Below are positions 36,315 to 44,235 of a stretch of DNA of 64,000 bases, piece after piece; the first letter of the stretch is position 1; each line of letters begins with the position of its first letter. The stretch comes from CAVQUE01 sp046290435 (GTDB lineage: Bacteria > Actinomycetota > Acidimicrobiia > Acidimicrobiales > UBA8592), in assembly GCA_046290435.1 (NCBI GenBank), contig JBKAGO010000034.1, forward strand, positions 1-64,000, in the 5' to 3' direction. Made by a program: the position numbers and the translations under genes. The notes beneath the pieces were generated by a model. It ran no database searches and was not told the origin of the DNA. It saw only the letters and a program-made list of their open reading frames with translations.

Positions 36315-37015
36315 ACAACGACATCGAGGTGAACGCCCCCATCGATCATGTGTGGGATGCCTTCAACGACGTCGAACGCATTGCCCCCTGCCTTCCCGGA
36401 GCCCAGCTCCAGGAGATCGAAGGAGAAGAGCACCGCGGCATCGTCAAGGTGAAGGTCGGGCCCATCACCGCCCAGTACAAGGGCAAGGCCATCTTCCTCG
36501 AGCGCAACCACGAGGATTGGAAGGTCGTCATCAAGGGCGACGGCCGCGACACCCGCGGTGCCGGCAACGCCAGTGCCCTCATCACCGCGACCCTGCACCC
36601 GGTCAGCGACGAGATCACCAAGATCGACGTCCACACCGATCTCACCATCACGGGCAAGGTCGCGCAGTTCGGCCGTGGCGCCATCGCGGACGTGTCCTCG
36701 AAGCTCATGGGCCAGTTCGCGGAGAACCTCGAGGCGTTGCTCGACGAGACGCCCGCCGAGGCTCCTGCCGAGCAAACAGATGTCGCTGCCGACACAGCCG
36801 ATGCCACCGTCTCGGCGGCGACCACCGATGCCACCGTGGCCGCTGCTGCGCCCGCCGGCACGACCTCGACGGTCCGCAAGATCAACTCGCCCGAGCCCGA
36901 AGCGGTCGACCTGCTCGACGTGGCCGGGACGCCGATGCTCAAGCGCATCGCCGTGCCCGCTGCGGTCATCTTGTTGCTGTTGATCCTGCGTCGCATCCTG
37001 TCGAGCGGCGACTGA
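36305..37015 (+). CDS. coxG: CoxG, SRPBCC-domain membrane-anchoring protein
   Basis: The 236-residue protein has an N-terminal SRPBCC/START-like domain (NNDIEVNAPIDHVWDAFNDV, APCLPGAQL, KVGPITAQYKGKA, GKVAQFGRGAIADVS). A Thr/Ala-rich linker and a single C-terminal membrane helix (VPAAVILLLLILRRILS) follow. CoxG tethers CO dehydrogenase to the membrane and, in mycobacteria, handles menaquinone for its electron output. It is the last gene of the cox cluster. Confidence 0.9.
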   Translation: MELNNDIEVNAPIDHVWDAFNDVERIAPCLPGAQLQEIEGEEHRGIVKVKVGPITAQYKGKAIFLERNHEDWKVVIKGDGRDTRGAGNASALITATLHPVSDEITKIDVHTDLTITGKVAQFGRGAIADVSSKLMGQFAENLEALLDETPAEAPAEQTDVAADTADATVSAATTDATVAAAAPAGTTSTVRKINSPEPEAVDLLDVAGTPMLKRIAVPAAVILLLLILRRILSSGD

Positions 37016-37026
37016 TCCACCGGCGC

Positions 37027-37521
37027 GTGGTCGAAGCCCCCGACACGAGACTGCCTGCCGGCGGCGATCGCGACGACCGCGAGGTCGTGGCCGAGCTGCT
37101 GGGGCGGGCCCCGCAATGTGCGTTCGAGGTCGTCGTGCGCGACGGGCACGGGCTGCCTCGGGTCATCCGCAATGCGGCGTTTCTCGACGACGGAACGCCC
37201 ATGCCCACCCGCTACTGGCTCGTGGGCGCCGCAGACCGGCTGGCGGTGTCACGCCTCGAGTCGACCGGTGCCATCACCCAGGTGGCTGCCGAGGTGCCCG
37301 AGCAGGCCATCGCCGACGCGCATCGTCGCTACGCCGCCGAACGTGACGCCGCCATCGCCGACGATCACCCCGGGCCGCGCCCGAGTGGCGGCGTCGGGGG
37401 TACCCGGCGGGGCCTCAAATGCCTCCATGCGCACTACGCCTGGTATCTCGCCGGTGGCGAGGATCCGGTCGGCGCATGGGTGGCCGCTGCGATCGAGCGG
37501 GCGCACGGAGATACGCCATGA
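37027..37521 (+). CDS. DUF501 domain protein
   Basis: The 164-residue protein shows the DUF501 pattern (CAFEVVVRDGHGLPRVIRN, MPTRYWLVG, GVGGTRRGLKCLHAHYAWYL, DPVGAWV). Function is unknown. In Actinobacteria the gene typically sits between ftsB and ppx; here it is still followed by ppx but is separated from ftsB by about 11.7 kb. GTG start, 12 bases after coxG. Conserved Cys and His residues in the CLHAHYA motif suggest a metal or catalytic site (inference). Confidence 0.85.
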   Translation: MVEAPDTRLPAGGDRDDREVVAELLGRAPQCAFEVVVRDGHGLPRVIRNAAFLDDGTPMPTRYWLVGAADRLAVSRLESTGAITQVAAEVPEQAIADAHRRYAAERDAAIADDHPGPRPSGGVGGTRRGLKCLHAHYAWYLAGGEDPVGAWVAAAIERAHGDTP

Positions 37522-37540
37522 GTGACGCCGAGGCGCGGCC

Positions 37541-38485
37541 ATGAGCGGACGGACCGTCGCAGCCATCGACTGTGGCACCAACAGCACCCGCCTGCTGGTG
37601 GCGCGGGTGGGCGACGACGTCGTCGGCGAGGGCGGTCGTCGTGGCATAGAGACCCTCGAACGCACCATGACCATCACCCGCCTCGGCCAGGGCGTCGACG
37701 CCGACGGTTCGCTCGCCGGTGAGGCCATCGACCGGACCGTGACGGCGCTGGCGGGCTACCGCTCCATCCTCGACCGCCACGAGGTCGACGCCATCCGGAT
37801 GACGGCCACCTCCGCGGCACGCGATGCGTCCAACCGTGACGAGTTCTTCGCCGCCGCAGAGGCCGTGGTCGGCGTCGTTCCCGAGCTCTTGTCGGGCACC
37901 GAGGAAGCCGCGCTGTCCTTCGCCGGCGCCGTCAACGATCTCGATCCCCTCGAGGGCCCCTTTCTCGTGGTCGACATCGGCGGTGGCTCCACCGAGTTCG
38001 CCTACGGGGCCGACACGGTGCTCGGATCCCACAGCGCCGACATGGGCTGCGTTCGCATCACCGAGCGCTATCTCGACAGCGATCCTCCCCGGCCCGAGGA
38101 GCTCTCGGCCGCGCTGTCGGTCGTCGAGCTGCACCTCGACGACGTCGTGCGCGAGATCCCTGGTGTAGCAGGGGCGAAACGGCTGGTGGGCCTGGCCGGC
38201 ACGGTGTCGGCGGCCGCAGCGATCGAACAGGGCCTCGAGTCCTACGACCGCGACCGGATCCACCACTTCGAGCTCACCAAGGCCGCCGCGGAGGACGTCT
38301 TCCGCACCCTCGCCACCGAGACCCGGGCCGAGCGTCTCGAGAACCCGGGCATGGAGGAGGGCCGCGTCGACGTCATCGTCGGCGGGATGGTCGTGCTCGT
38401 GCGCATCATGCGCCAGTTCGGATTCGGGTCCTGTCTGGTGTCGGAGGCCGACATCCTCGACGGCTTGGCGCTCAGCCTGCGCTGA
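37541..38485 (+). CDS. ppx: Exopolyphosphatase/guanosine pentaphosphate phosphohydrolase
   Basis: The 314-residue protein belongs to the Ppx/GppA group of the ASKHA phosphotransferase superfamily: AAIDCGTNSTRLLVA (phosphate 1), LSGTEEAALSFAGAV, VVDIGGGSTEFAYG (phosphate 2) and LAGTVSAAAAIEQG. It lacks the C-terminal HD-type extension, like the short actinobacterial Ppx. It hydrolyses polyphosphate or pppGpp in the stringent response. It starts 19 bases after DUF501. Confidence 0.9.
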   Translation: MSGRTVAAIDCGTNSTRLLVARVGDDVVGEGGRRGIETLERTMTITRLGQGVDADGSLAGEAIDRTVTALAGYRSILDRHEVDAIRMTATSAARDASNRDEFFAAAEAVVGVVPELLSGTEEAALSFAGAVNDLDPLEGPFLVVDIGGGSTEFAYGADTVLGSHSADMGCVRITERYLDSDPPRPEELSAALSVVELHLDDVVREIPGVAGAKRLVGLAGTVSAAAAIEQGLESYDRDRIHHFELTKAAAEDVFRTLATETRAERLENPGMEEGRVDVIVGGMVVLVRIMRQFGFGSCLVSEADILDGLALSLR

Positions 38486-38560
38486 CACCACGGACCACGG
38501 GACCGTCCGGTGGACGACGAGCACGGTGCGGTCGGCGGACGCGGGGTACGCTCGGCAGCC

Positions 38561-39652
38561 ATGCCGTTGACAGACCGCCTGCTGATGGGTCCCGGGCCCT
38601 GCAATCCCTATCCCGAGGTCGCCGAGGCCTTCGCCCGACCGATGCTCGGACATCTCGATCCGGAGTTCATCGCGTTGCTCGACGAGCTCAACGATCGCCT
38701 CCGCACCGTGTTTCGCACCGCCAATGAGCTCACGTTCCCCGTGAGCGGTACCGGCTCGGCGGGCATGGAGGCGGCGTTCGTCAACTTCGTCCGGCCGGGC
38801 GACGTGGTGGTCGTCGGCGTCAACGGGGTGTTCGGGAACCGGATGTGCGACGTCGCCGCCCGTTGTGGGGCCGAGGTCGTGCGCGTCGATGTGCCGTGGG
38901 GCCAGCCGGTCACGCCCGACGCGCTGCTGGCCGCGCACCCCGCCCCGGCGGTCATCGCGGTGGTCCATGCCGAGACCTCCACCGGGGTCCGCAGCGACAT
39001 CGAACCGCTCGGCGCCGGCAAGGGCGATGCCCTGCTGCTGGTCGACACGGTGACATCGCTGGCGGGTATCCCGCTCGAGATCGACGCCTGGGGTGTCGAC
39101 ATCGCGTACGCCGGCACCCAGAAGTGCCTGGGCGTCCCGCCGGGGCTGGCACCGCTGACGGTGTCGCGCCGGGCCCTCGATCGCCTGGTCGAGCGACCCC
39201 AGAGCTGGTACCTCGACCTCAACATGATCGCCGGCTACGTCACCGGCTCCGGTGCCCGGGCGTACCATCACACCGCTCCGATCTCGATGCTCTATGCGCT
39301 GCACGCCGGGCTCGGGGCCATCCTCGACGAAGGTCTCGAGGCATCGTGGGAGCGCCACGCCGAGTGCGGCGCCGAGCTCCAGAGCGGCCTCGAGAAGCTC
39401 GGATTCGAGCTCTTCGCCGCCGACGGGCACCGTCTGCCCGATCTCACGACGGTGCACGTGCCCCTCGACCGCCTGCCGTCGGGAGACGAAGCCGCGGTGC
39501 GGCGTCGCCTCCTCGACGAGTACGGCATCGAGATCGGTGGAGGCCTCGGCGACTACGCCGGCAAGGTCTGGCGTATCGGCTGCATGGGTCACACCGCACG
39601 GCGTCGCAACGTGACGACGCTGCTCGGGGCATTGGCCGATCTGGTTGCATGA
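38561..39652 (+). CDS. Class V aminotransferase (alanine-glyoxylate/serine-pyruvate type)
   Basis: The 363-residue PLP enzyme matches the AGXT-like group: LLMGPGPCNPYPEV at the N terminus, GTGSAGMEAAFVNFV, HAETSTGVRSDI, LVDTVTSLAGIPLEID, and the PLP lysine in YAGTQKCLGVPPGLA. The C-terminal WRIGCMGHTA is also typical. It transfers an amino group between alanine or serine and glyoxylate or pyruvate, possibly for glycine/serine metabolism. Start ATG before PLTDRLLMG. Its stop overlaps the following acetyltransferase start (ATGA). Confidence 0.88.
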   Translation: MPLTDRLLMGPGPCNPYPEVAEAFARPMLGHLDPEFIALLDELNDRLRTVFRTANELTFPVSGTGSAGMEAAFVNFVRPGDVVVVGVNGVFGNRMCDVAARCGAEVVRVDVPWGQPVTPDALLAAHPAPAVIAVVHAETSTGVRSDIEPLGAGKGDALLLVDTVTSLAGIPLEIDAWGVDIAYAGTQKCLGVPPGLAPLTVSRRALDRLVERPQSWYLDLNMIAGYVTGSGARAYHHTAPISMLYALHAGLGAILDEGLEASWERHAECGAELQSGLEKLGFELFAADGHRLPDLTTVHVPLDRLPSGDEAAVRRRLLDEYGIEIGGGLGDYAGKVWRIGCMGHTARRRNVTTLLGALADLVA

Positions 39653-40275
39653 GACTCGGACGGGCCCGGTCCACCATGCGTGAGGTCAACCCCAACCTGC
39701 GGGGTCGGCGGGTGCTGTTGCGCCCGCTCGTGCCGTCGGATTTCGCCGCGTGGCGCGAGGTGCGGGTCCGCAACGACGCCTGGCTGACCAAGTGGGAGCC
39801 GAGCCGGCCGCCGGGAAGCCCCGACGTCGTCCACGACCGCCACGCCTTCGCTGCCCGTTGCAACGCCCGCGAACGCGAACGCCACCTGGGCAGCGGCTTC
39901 GGGTTCGGCGTCTTCGTCGATGGGGTGTTCGCCGGCGAGATGAACCTCTCGTCGGTGCAGCGCGGCCCGTTTCAGAACTGCTACGTGGGCTACTGGATCG
40001 ACGAGGCCCTCGCCGGCAACGGCTACACACCCGAGGCGCTCATCGTGGTGATGCGCTTCGCCTTCGAGGACCTCGGCCTGCACCGCGTCCAGATAGCGAT
40101 CATCCCCCGCAACAGCGCCAGCCGACGCGTCGTCGAGAAGCTCGGGATCCGCGAGGAGGGTGTGGCGGTGCGGTATCTCGAGATCAACGGCGCATGGGAA
40201 GACCACGTGCGCTACGCGGTCACGGCCGAGGAATGGGACGAGCGCCGCTCGGAGTGGGTCCGCGACTGGATGTAG
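39649..40275 (+). CDS. RimJ/RimL-type GNAT acetyltransferase
   Basis: The 208-residue protein matches the ribosomal-protein N-acetyltransferase subgroup: LRGRRVLLRPLVPSDFAAWR, FGFGVFVDGVFAGEMNL, CYVGYWIDEALAGNGYTPEA (acetyl-CoA motif), LHRVQIAIIPRNSASRRVVE, KLGIREEGVAVRYLEINGAW. It uses acetyl-CoA; the target may be a protein N-terminus. The start overlaps the aminotransferase stop; a second ATG at 39676 is possible. Convergent with the crotonase gene, 10 bases apart. Confidence 0.85.
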   Translation: MRLGRARSTMREVNPNLRGRRVLLRPLVPSDFAAWREVRVRNDAWLTKWEPSRPPGSPDVVHDRHAFAARCNARERERHLGSGFGFGVFVDGVFAGEMNLSSVQRGPFQNCYVGYWIDEALAGNGYTPEALIVVMRFAFEDLGLHRVQIAIIPRNSASRRVVEKLGIREEGVAVRYLEINGAWEDHVRYAVTAEEWDERRSEWVRDWM

Positions 40276-40285
40276 GCGCGGCTGC

Positions 40286-41044
40286 CTACTGCTTCGAGCT
40301 GATGGAGCTCTGGAGCTTGGTGACCAACTCGGTGAACTCCGGCGACTGCATCGAGGCCAGCTGTGGCCCGAGCTCGTGCTCGACCGACGCAGGAGAGGTG
40401 TCGACCGACGCCAGGCCGTTCATGGCCGCCTTCGCGGCGCGGGCCAGCTTGGTGGGGAACCCGGCGGCGCGTCGGGCCATCGTGTGGGCCGTCTCGAGCA
40501 GGTCGGCATCGGGGACGCATCGCCAGGCGAGGCCGATCTCGGCGGCGCGTTCGCCCGAGAGGATCTCGCCGAAGAGCACCATGGCCCGCATGGTCTGGTC
40601 GTCGGTCTTGTTGCGCAGGCGCCAGGTGTGCCCACCACCGGGGTGGATCCCGATGTCGAGGAAGCGGCTGTCGAAGCGGGCCGACTCGCCGGCGAGGATG
40701 ACGTCGCAGGCCAGGGCCATGTTCATCCCGGCGCCGACGGCGGCACCGTTGACGGCGGCGATGGTGGGGATGGGGGAGTGGGCGATACGCAGGAAGCCCC
40801 GGTAGATCTCGTGGATGTTGCCGCGATCGCGGGCGTCGAGGAGGTCGCCGAGGTCGGCGCCGGCGCAGAATGCCGGCGCAGCGCCGGTGACGACCACGGC
40901 GTTGACGTTGCCGCTGTTCTCGAGCGCCTCCATGGTGTCGACGATCTCGTCGTTCATCGCCAGGTTGATGGCGTTGCGCTTGTCGGGATCGTTGATGGTG
41001 AGGGTGGCGACGCCGTCGGCCACATCGCTGAGAAGGAATGCCAT
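40286..41044 (-). CDS. Enoyl-CoA hydratase/isomerase family protein
   Basis: The 252-residue crotonase-fold protein has the oxyanion-hole segments GAAPAFCAGADLGDL and NGAAVGAGMNMALACDV, and IHPGGGHTWRLRNK in place of the usual PGxGGTQRL. The first catalytic glutamate position is not obvious, so hydratase activity is not certain; an isomerase or thioesterase role in fatty-acid breakdown is also possible. Start at ATG (MAFLLSDVADGV). The upstream region carries a duplicated 60-base repeat. Confidence 0.83.
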   Translation of the reverse strand: MAFLLSDVADGVATLTINDPDKRNAINLAMNDEIVDTMEALENSGNVNAVVVTGAAPAFCAGADLGDLLDARDRGNIHEIYRGFLRIAHSPIPTIAAVNGAAVGAGMNMALACDVILAGESARFDSRFLDIGIHPGGGHTWRLRNKTDDQTMRAMVLFGEILSGERAAEIGLAWRCVPDADLLETAHTMARRAAGFPTKLARAAKAAMNGLASVDTSPASVEHELGPQLASMQSPEFTELVTKLQSSISSKQ

Positions 41045-41092
41045 GCCCCGATTCTGGCAAAGGATGCTCCCGATCGCCGAAGTGGGCCGGGA

Positions 41093-41152
41093 ACGGAGTC
41101 GTTGGCAGGAGAGCCGGGGATCCCGGCGCGGGACTCGGAGACGAGCCGGCCA
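41093..41152. repeat. 60-base direct repeat, family C, copy 1
   Basis: Begins ACGGAGTCGTTGGCAGGAGA and ends GACGAGCCGGCCA; it contains the dyad GCCGGG-GAT-CCCGGC. Identical to the copy 122 bases downstream. Confidence 0.93.
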
Positions 41153-41214
41153 CGAGGGACCGCAGGGCGGCGGGGCGTGGGTACAGATCGGCCGGCGACG
41201 TGCGTCGGGGTCCG

Positions 41215-41274
41215 ACGGAGTCGTTGGCAGGAGAGCCGGGGATCCCGGCGCGGGACTCGGAGACGAGCCGGCCA
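41215..41274. repeat. 60-base direct repeat, family C, copy 2
   Basis: A perfect second copy of the 60-base unit. The pair fills about half of the 255-base gap between the divergent crotonase gene and the gene at 41300. Confidence 0.93.
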
Positions 41275-41299
41275 AGAAAGACTGTCACAGGGGCGCGCG

Positions 41300-41695
41300 A
41301 TGATGATTCTCGTCATGGAGTCACCGACCCTGCGCTTCGCCGCAACCGCCCGCATCCTCACCGAAGCCGCCCGCCGCAGCGGCCATCGCGCCCCCACCTT
41401 TCGGAGTCCGCCCCGGGTGAAGGGCCGCATGCGCACCATTCGCCGGCACGCCAACGGTGGTGCCACGGTGTCGTTGGTGCTGCGGGACCGGCCGTGGTCG
41501 GCGGTGGTGTCCGACATGATCGAGGGCTTCGTGGTCGTCAACGATGTCGATCCCATGGCTGCTGAACGCCTGCGGGATCTGCTGTGGGCCTCGGTCGAGG
41601 AGATCGATGTGCGTGTCGACCGGCAGCCGGGCGCATCGGTGACCGACCTCGCGGGCATCTCGGAGCCCCCGCTGCGCATCGTCGACGCGGCGTGA
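41300..41695 (+). CDS. Conserved hypothetical protein
   Basis: The 131-residue protein begins MMILVMESPTLRFAATARIL. It has a basic middle (KGRMRTIRRHANGGATVSLV) and an acidic C-terminal half (MAAERLRDLLWASVEEIDVR). I do not recognise a family. There is no signal peptide or membrane segment. A second start at MESPTLRFA (41315) is equally plausible. It is preceded by the family C repeat and followed 59 bases later by an acetyltransferase. Confidence 0.6.
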   Translation: MMILVMESPTLRFAATARILTEAARRSGHRAPTFRSPPRVKGRMRTIRRHANGGATVSLVLRDRPWSAVVSDMIEGFVVVNDVDPMAAERLRDLLWASVEEIDVRVDRQPGASVTDLAGISEPPLRIVDAA

Positions 41696-41754
41696 GCCGG
41701 CCTCGATGACCATCGGCGGTACCGCTGGGGCCGCCGGTCGGCAAGACTGACGGG

Positions 41755-42387
41755 GTGAGCACTCATCGCCCCGTGCTGCCCTACGACGTCACCCTCGACG
41801 ATGGCACCCGTCTGCACCTGCGCCTGGGTTCCCCGGCCGACCGCGAGGCGCTGATCGCAGGGTTCGAGCATCTGTCGCCCGAATCGCGCACCAGCCGGTT
41901 CTTCACGGCCATGCCTCGCCTCGCCCCGACCTTCGTCGATCGGTTGCTCGATATCGACCGGTCGCGTCATGTGGCCATCGCCGCGTTCGATCGCGACCGT
42001 CGGGGTGAGGTCGGCGACGACGGCTTCGGCGTCGGCGTGGCCCGGTACCACCGCAATGCCGAGCAGCCCACCGAGGCCGAGGCGGCCGTTGCCGTCATCG
42101 ACGAATACCAGGGTCGGGGGATCGGACGGGTGCTGCTCGATGCGCTCGTCGCGCATGCGTTCGGCGAGGGGGTCGAGACCTTCACCGCGATGGTTCTCAC
42201 GACCAATCACGCGATGTTGCACGTGTTCGCGGAGATGGGCGCGTCGATCGAGTGGGACCCCGACGACCGCCAGATCGTTCATCTGCGGGTGCCCATCGAC
42301 ACCGAGCATCTGGAGCGATCCGTCCTCGCAGACTTGCTCCGCCATTCGGCCGCCCGTCCGGCCGGAGGCAGCGGCAGCTCAGGATGA
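41755..42387 (+). CDS. GNAT family N-acetyltransferase
   Basis: The 210-residue protein has the GNAT core: TRLHLRLGSPADREALIAGF, FEHLSPESRTSRFF, VAVIDEYQGRGIGRVLLDAL (the Q/R-x-x-G-x-G/A acetyl-CoA loop) and TNHAMLHVFAEMG. LSPESRTSRFF is shared with the acetyltransferase domains of protein lysine acetyltransferases of the Pat type. GTG start. Substrate unknown. Confidence 0.83.
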   Translation: MSTHRPVLPYDVTLDDGTRLHLRLGSPADREALIAGFEHLSPESRTSRFFTAMPRLAPTFVDRLLDIDRSRHVAIAAFDRDRRGEVGDDGFGVGVARYHRNAEQPTEAEAAVAVIDEYQGRGIGRVLLDALVAHAFGEGVETFTAMVLTTNHAMLHVFAEMGASIEWDPDDRQIVHLRVPIDTEHLERSVLADLLRHSAARPAGGSGSSG

Positions 42388-42412
42388 GCTCCGGGGTGCC
42401 GATGGACTACGG

Positions 42413-43780
42413 ATGGACCAGCGCTCCGGTCGGATCGACCTGCACGCGCCGATGTGGCGCCACACGAGCGCTCTGCCGCTCGCCCTGGTGGTCTTCGACG
42501 CGTCCGGGGTCATCGTCGACTGCAACGATCGCCTGCTGAAGCTGCTCGTCGGACACGGCGAACACGAGCGATCAGATGCCTGGCGGGAGTTGGCTCCCGA
42601 TGTGATGGGTGCCAACGTGTTGGACTTCATCCACGGGGACGACCACGCCTATGCCGCGGATCTCCTGGCGTTCAGCGTGGGGCTGCCCGAGCGGGTCATG
42701 GGGCCGATACGGCTCCGGTACGTGACCGTCGATGGTTCCGAGCGATACACCGATTTCTGGGTCGAGAACCGTTTGGACGATCCGGCAGTGCGCGGCTACG
42801 TGGTGGTGCTGACCGAGGAGGCGACGCAGCATCGCTTCGCCGAAGCGGTGGCGCTGATCGCAGCCGGCGCCGATCTACGCGAGATCTTCGAGACGGTCGC
42901 CCGTTCGATGGCGGGCCATCCGATGGCGGCGACGGGTGTCGTGATCGGCGAGCGTCCCGACGGATCCGTCGGGCCGTTGCACGACACGGCGCTGGACCCA
43001 GCACTGTCGGGTCTCTATCCCGGCGACGGTCCCGGTCTGCTGGCGGATGAGGATGTGCTTCCCTTCGAGTGCGTCATCGATGCCGACCTGCTGGGGTCGC
43101 GCCTCGCGGCTGCGGCCGACGCCGCAGGCTTCACCGGCGTGTGGCGCCGACCCGTGCCGTCGCCCGCCGGAACGATGATGTTGGTGTGCTGGCGACGTGA
43201 GCCCGGGCCCGCAAGCCCCAACCAGCGGGTCCACCTGAAACAGGCGGTCGACATCTGCGGCCTTGCCGTGGCCCAGGAGATCGGCCGGCGACAGCTCGAG
43301 ACCCTCGCCTACACCGATCCGTTGACCGGGCTGGCCAACCGGGCCCGCCTCGATGGCGTTGCTTCGGAGGATCTGCCCGGCACTGCCGTCCTCTACGTGG
43401 ACCTGGACCGCTTCAAGGCCGTCAACGATCAGTTGGGCCACGAGGTCGGCGACATGGCACTGCGCCACGTCGCCGACGTCATGCGCACCGTCATCCGGCG
43501 CGGCGATGAGGTCGTCCGGCTCGGTGGCGACGAGTTCGTCGTGTTGTGCCAGCCGCCGTGCAGTCGCAAGGACCTGGCACAGGTAGCGGATCGCCTCATT
43601 GCCGCGATCAGCGAACCGGTCGAGCTCGCAGGCAGGATGGTGGCCCTGGGCGCGAGCGTCGGCATCGTGCACCATCGGGATCACCCCGACCTCGAAGGCC
43701 TCATCCAGGAGGCCGACGCTGCGCTGTACCTGGCCAAGGCCAAGGGCCGCGGGAAGTGGTGGATGGCCCCGGTGGGCTGA
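42413..43780 (+). CDS. PAS-GAF-GGDEF diguanylate cyclase
   Basis: The 455-residue protein has an N-terminal PAS domain (residues ~15-135, LVVFDASGVIVDCNDRLLKL), a central GAF-like segment (~140-280), and a C-terminal GGDEF domain (DPLTGLANRARLD, VDLDRFKAVNDQLGH, intact GGDEF). An RRGD inhibitory site lies five residues before GGDEF. No transmembrane helices. It should synthesise c-di-GMP with product feedback. The start ATG lies 26 bases after the acetyltransferase stop. Confidence 0.88.
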   Translation: MDQRSGRIDLHAPMWRHTSALPLALVVFDASGVIVDCNDRLLKLLVGHGEHERSDAWRELAPDVMGANVLDFIHGDDHAYAADLLAFSVGLPERVMGPIRLRYVTVDGSERYTDFWVENRLDDPAVRGYVVVLTEEATQHRFAEAVALIAAGADLREIFETVARSMAGHPMAATGVVIGERPDGSVGPLHDTALDPALSGLYPGDGPGLLADEDVLPFECVIDADLLGSRLAAAADAAGFTGVWRRPVPSPAGTMMLVCWRREPGPASPNQRVHLKQAVDICGLAVAQEIGRRQLETLAYTDPLTGLANRARLDGVASEDLPGTAVLYVDLDRFKAVNDQLGHEVGDMALRHVADVMRTVIRRGDEVVRLGGDEFVVLCQPPCSRKDLAQVADRLIAAISEPVELAGRMVALGASVGIVHHRDHPDLEGLIQEADAALYLAKAKGRGKWWMAPVG

Positions 43781-43823
43781 CGCCGCTCGAGCCGTCCGAT
43801 CGACGACTCGAGCCGGCGTCGGA

Positions 43824-44063
43824 TCATCCGCCCTCGTCACCGCCGTCGAGTTCCTCGTCGAGCTCGTCGACGCCTTCGTCGAGTTCCTCGTCCAGTTCGT
43901 CGACGCCCTCGTCGAGTTCCTCGGTGCCCTCGTCGATCTCCTCGCCGAGATCGACGCCGTTGTCGTTGTCGTCGTCGTCGTCGCCGCAGGCGGCTCCGCC
44001 GAAGACGAGGCTCACGGCGACGACTGCGGCGCCGATACGTCGGGACAGGGTGTGGTGGGTCAT
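43824..44063 (-). CDS. Small acidic repeat lipoprotein
   Basis: The 79-residue protein has a lipoprotein signal (IGAAVVAVSLVFGGAACGDD, lipobox GAAC) followed almost entirely by Asp/Glu. The mature part has the repeat ELDEGVDELDE twice, a possible acidic coiled coil. ATG start with GGAGA upstream; an ATG five codons earlier is also in frame. It is anchored on the outer face of the membrane and could bind cations or basic partners (inference). I do not recognise the family. Divergent from gnd. Confidence 0.7.
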   Translation of the reverse strand: MTHHTLSRRIGAAVVAVSLVFGGAACGDDDDDNDNGVDLGEEIDEGTEELDEGVDELDEELDEGVDELDEELDGGDEGG

Positions 44064-44235
44064 GACGGTTTCTCCCATCGTGTGATGTGGCGTGCGCGCT
44101 TCCCCGTTCGGGCATCGCCAAACCTCGGTGCCCGGCTTTGGGAGACCTGTCCGACGAGCCGCCCCGACGTCGTGCGGTGACCTGCGCGGTCCATCCATGT
44201 GATGCTGGGAGTTCGTCCACGACGGGAGCTTGCTG

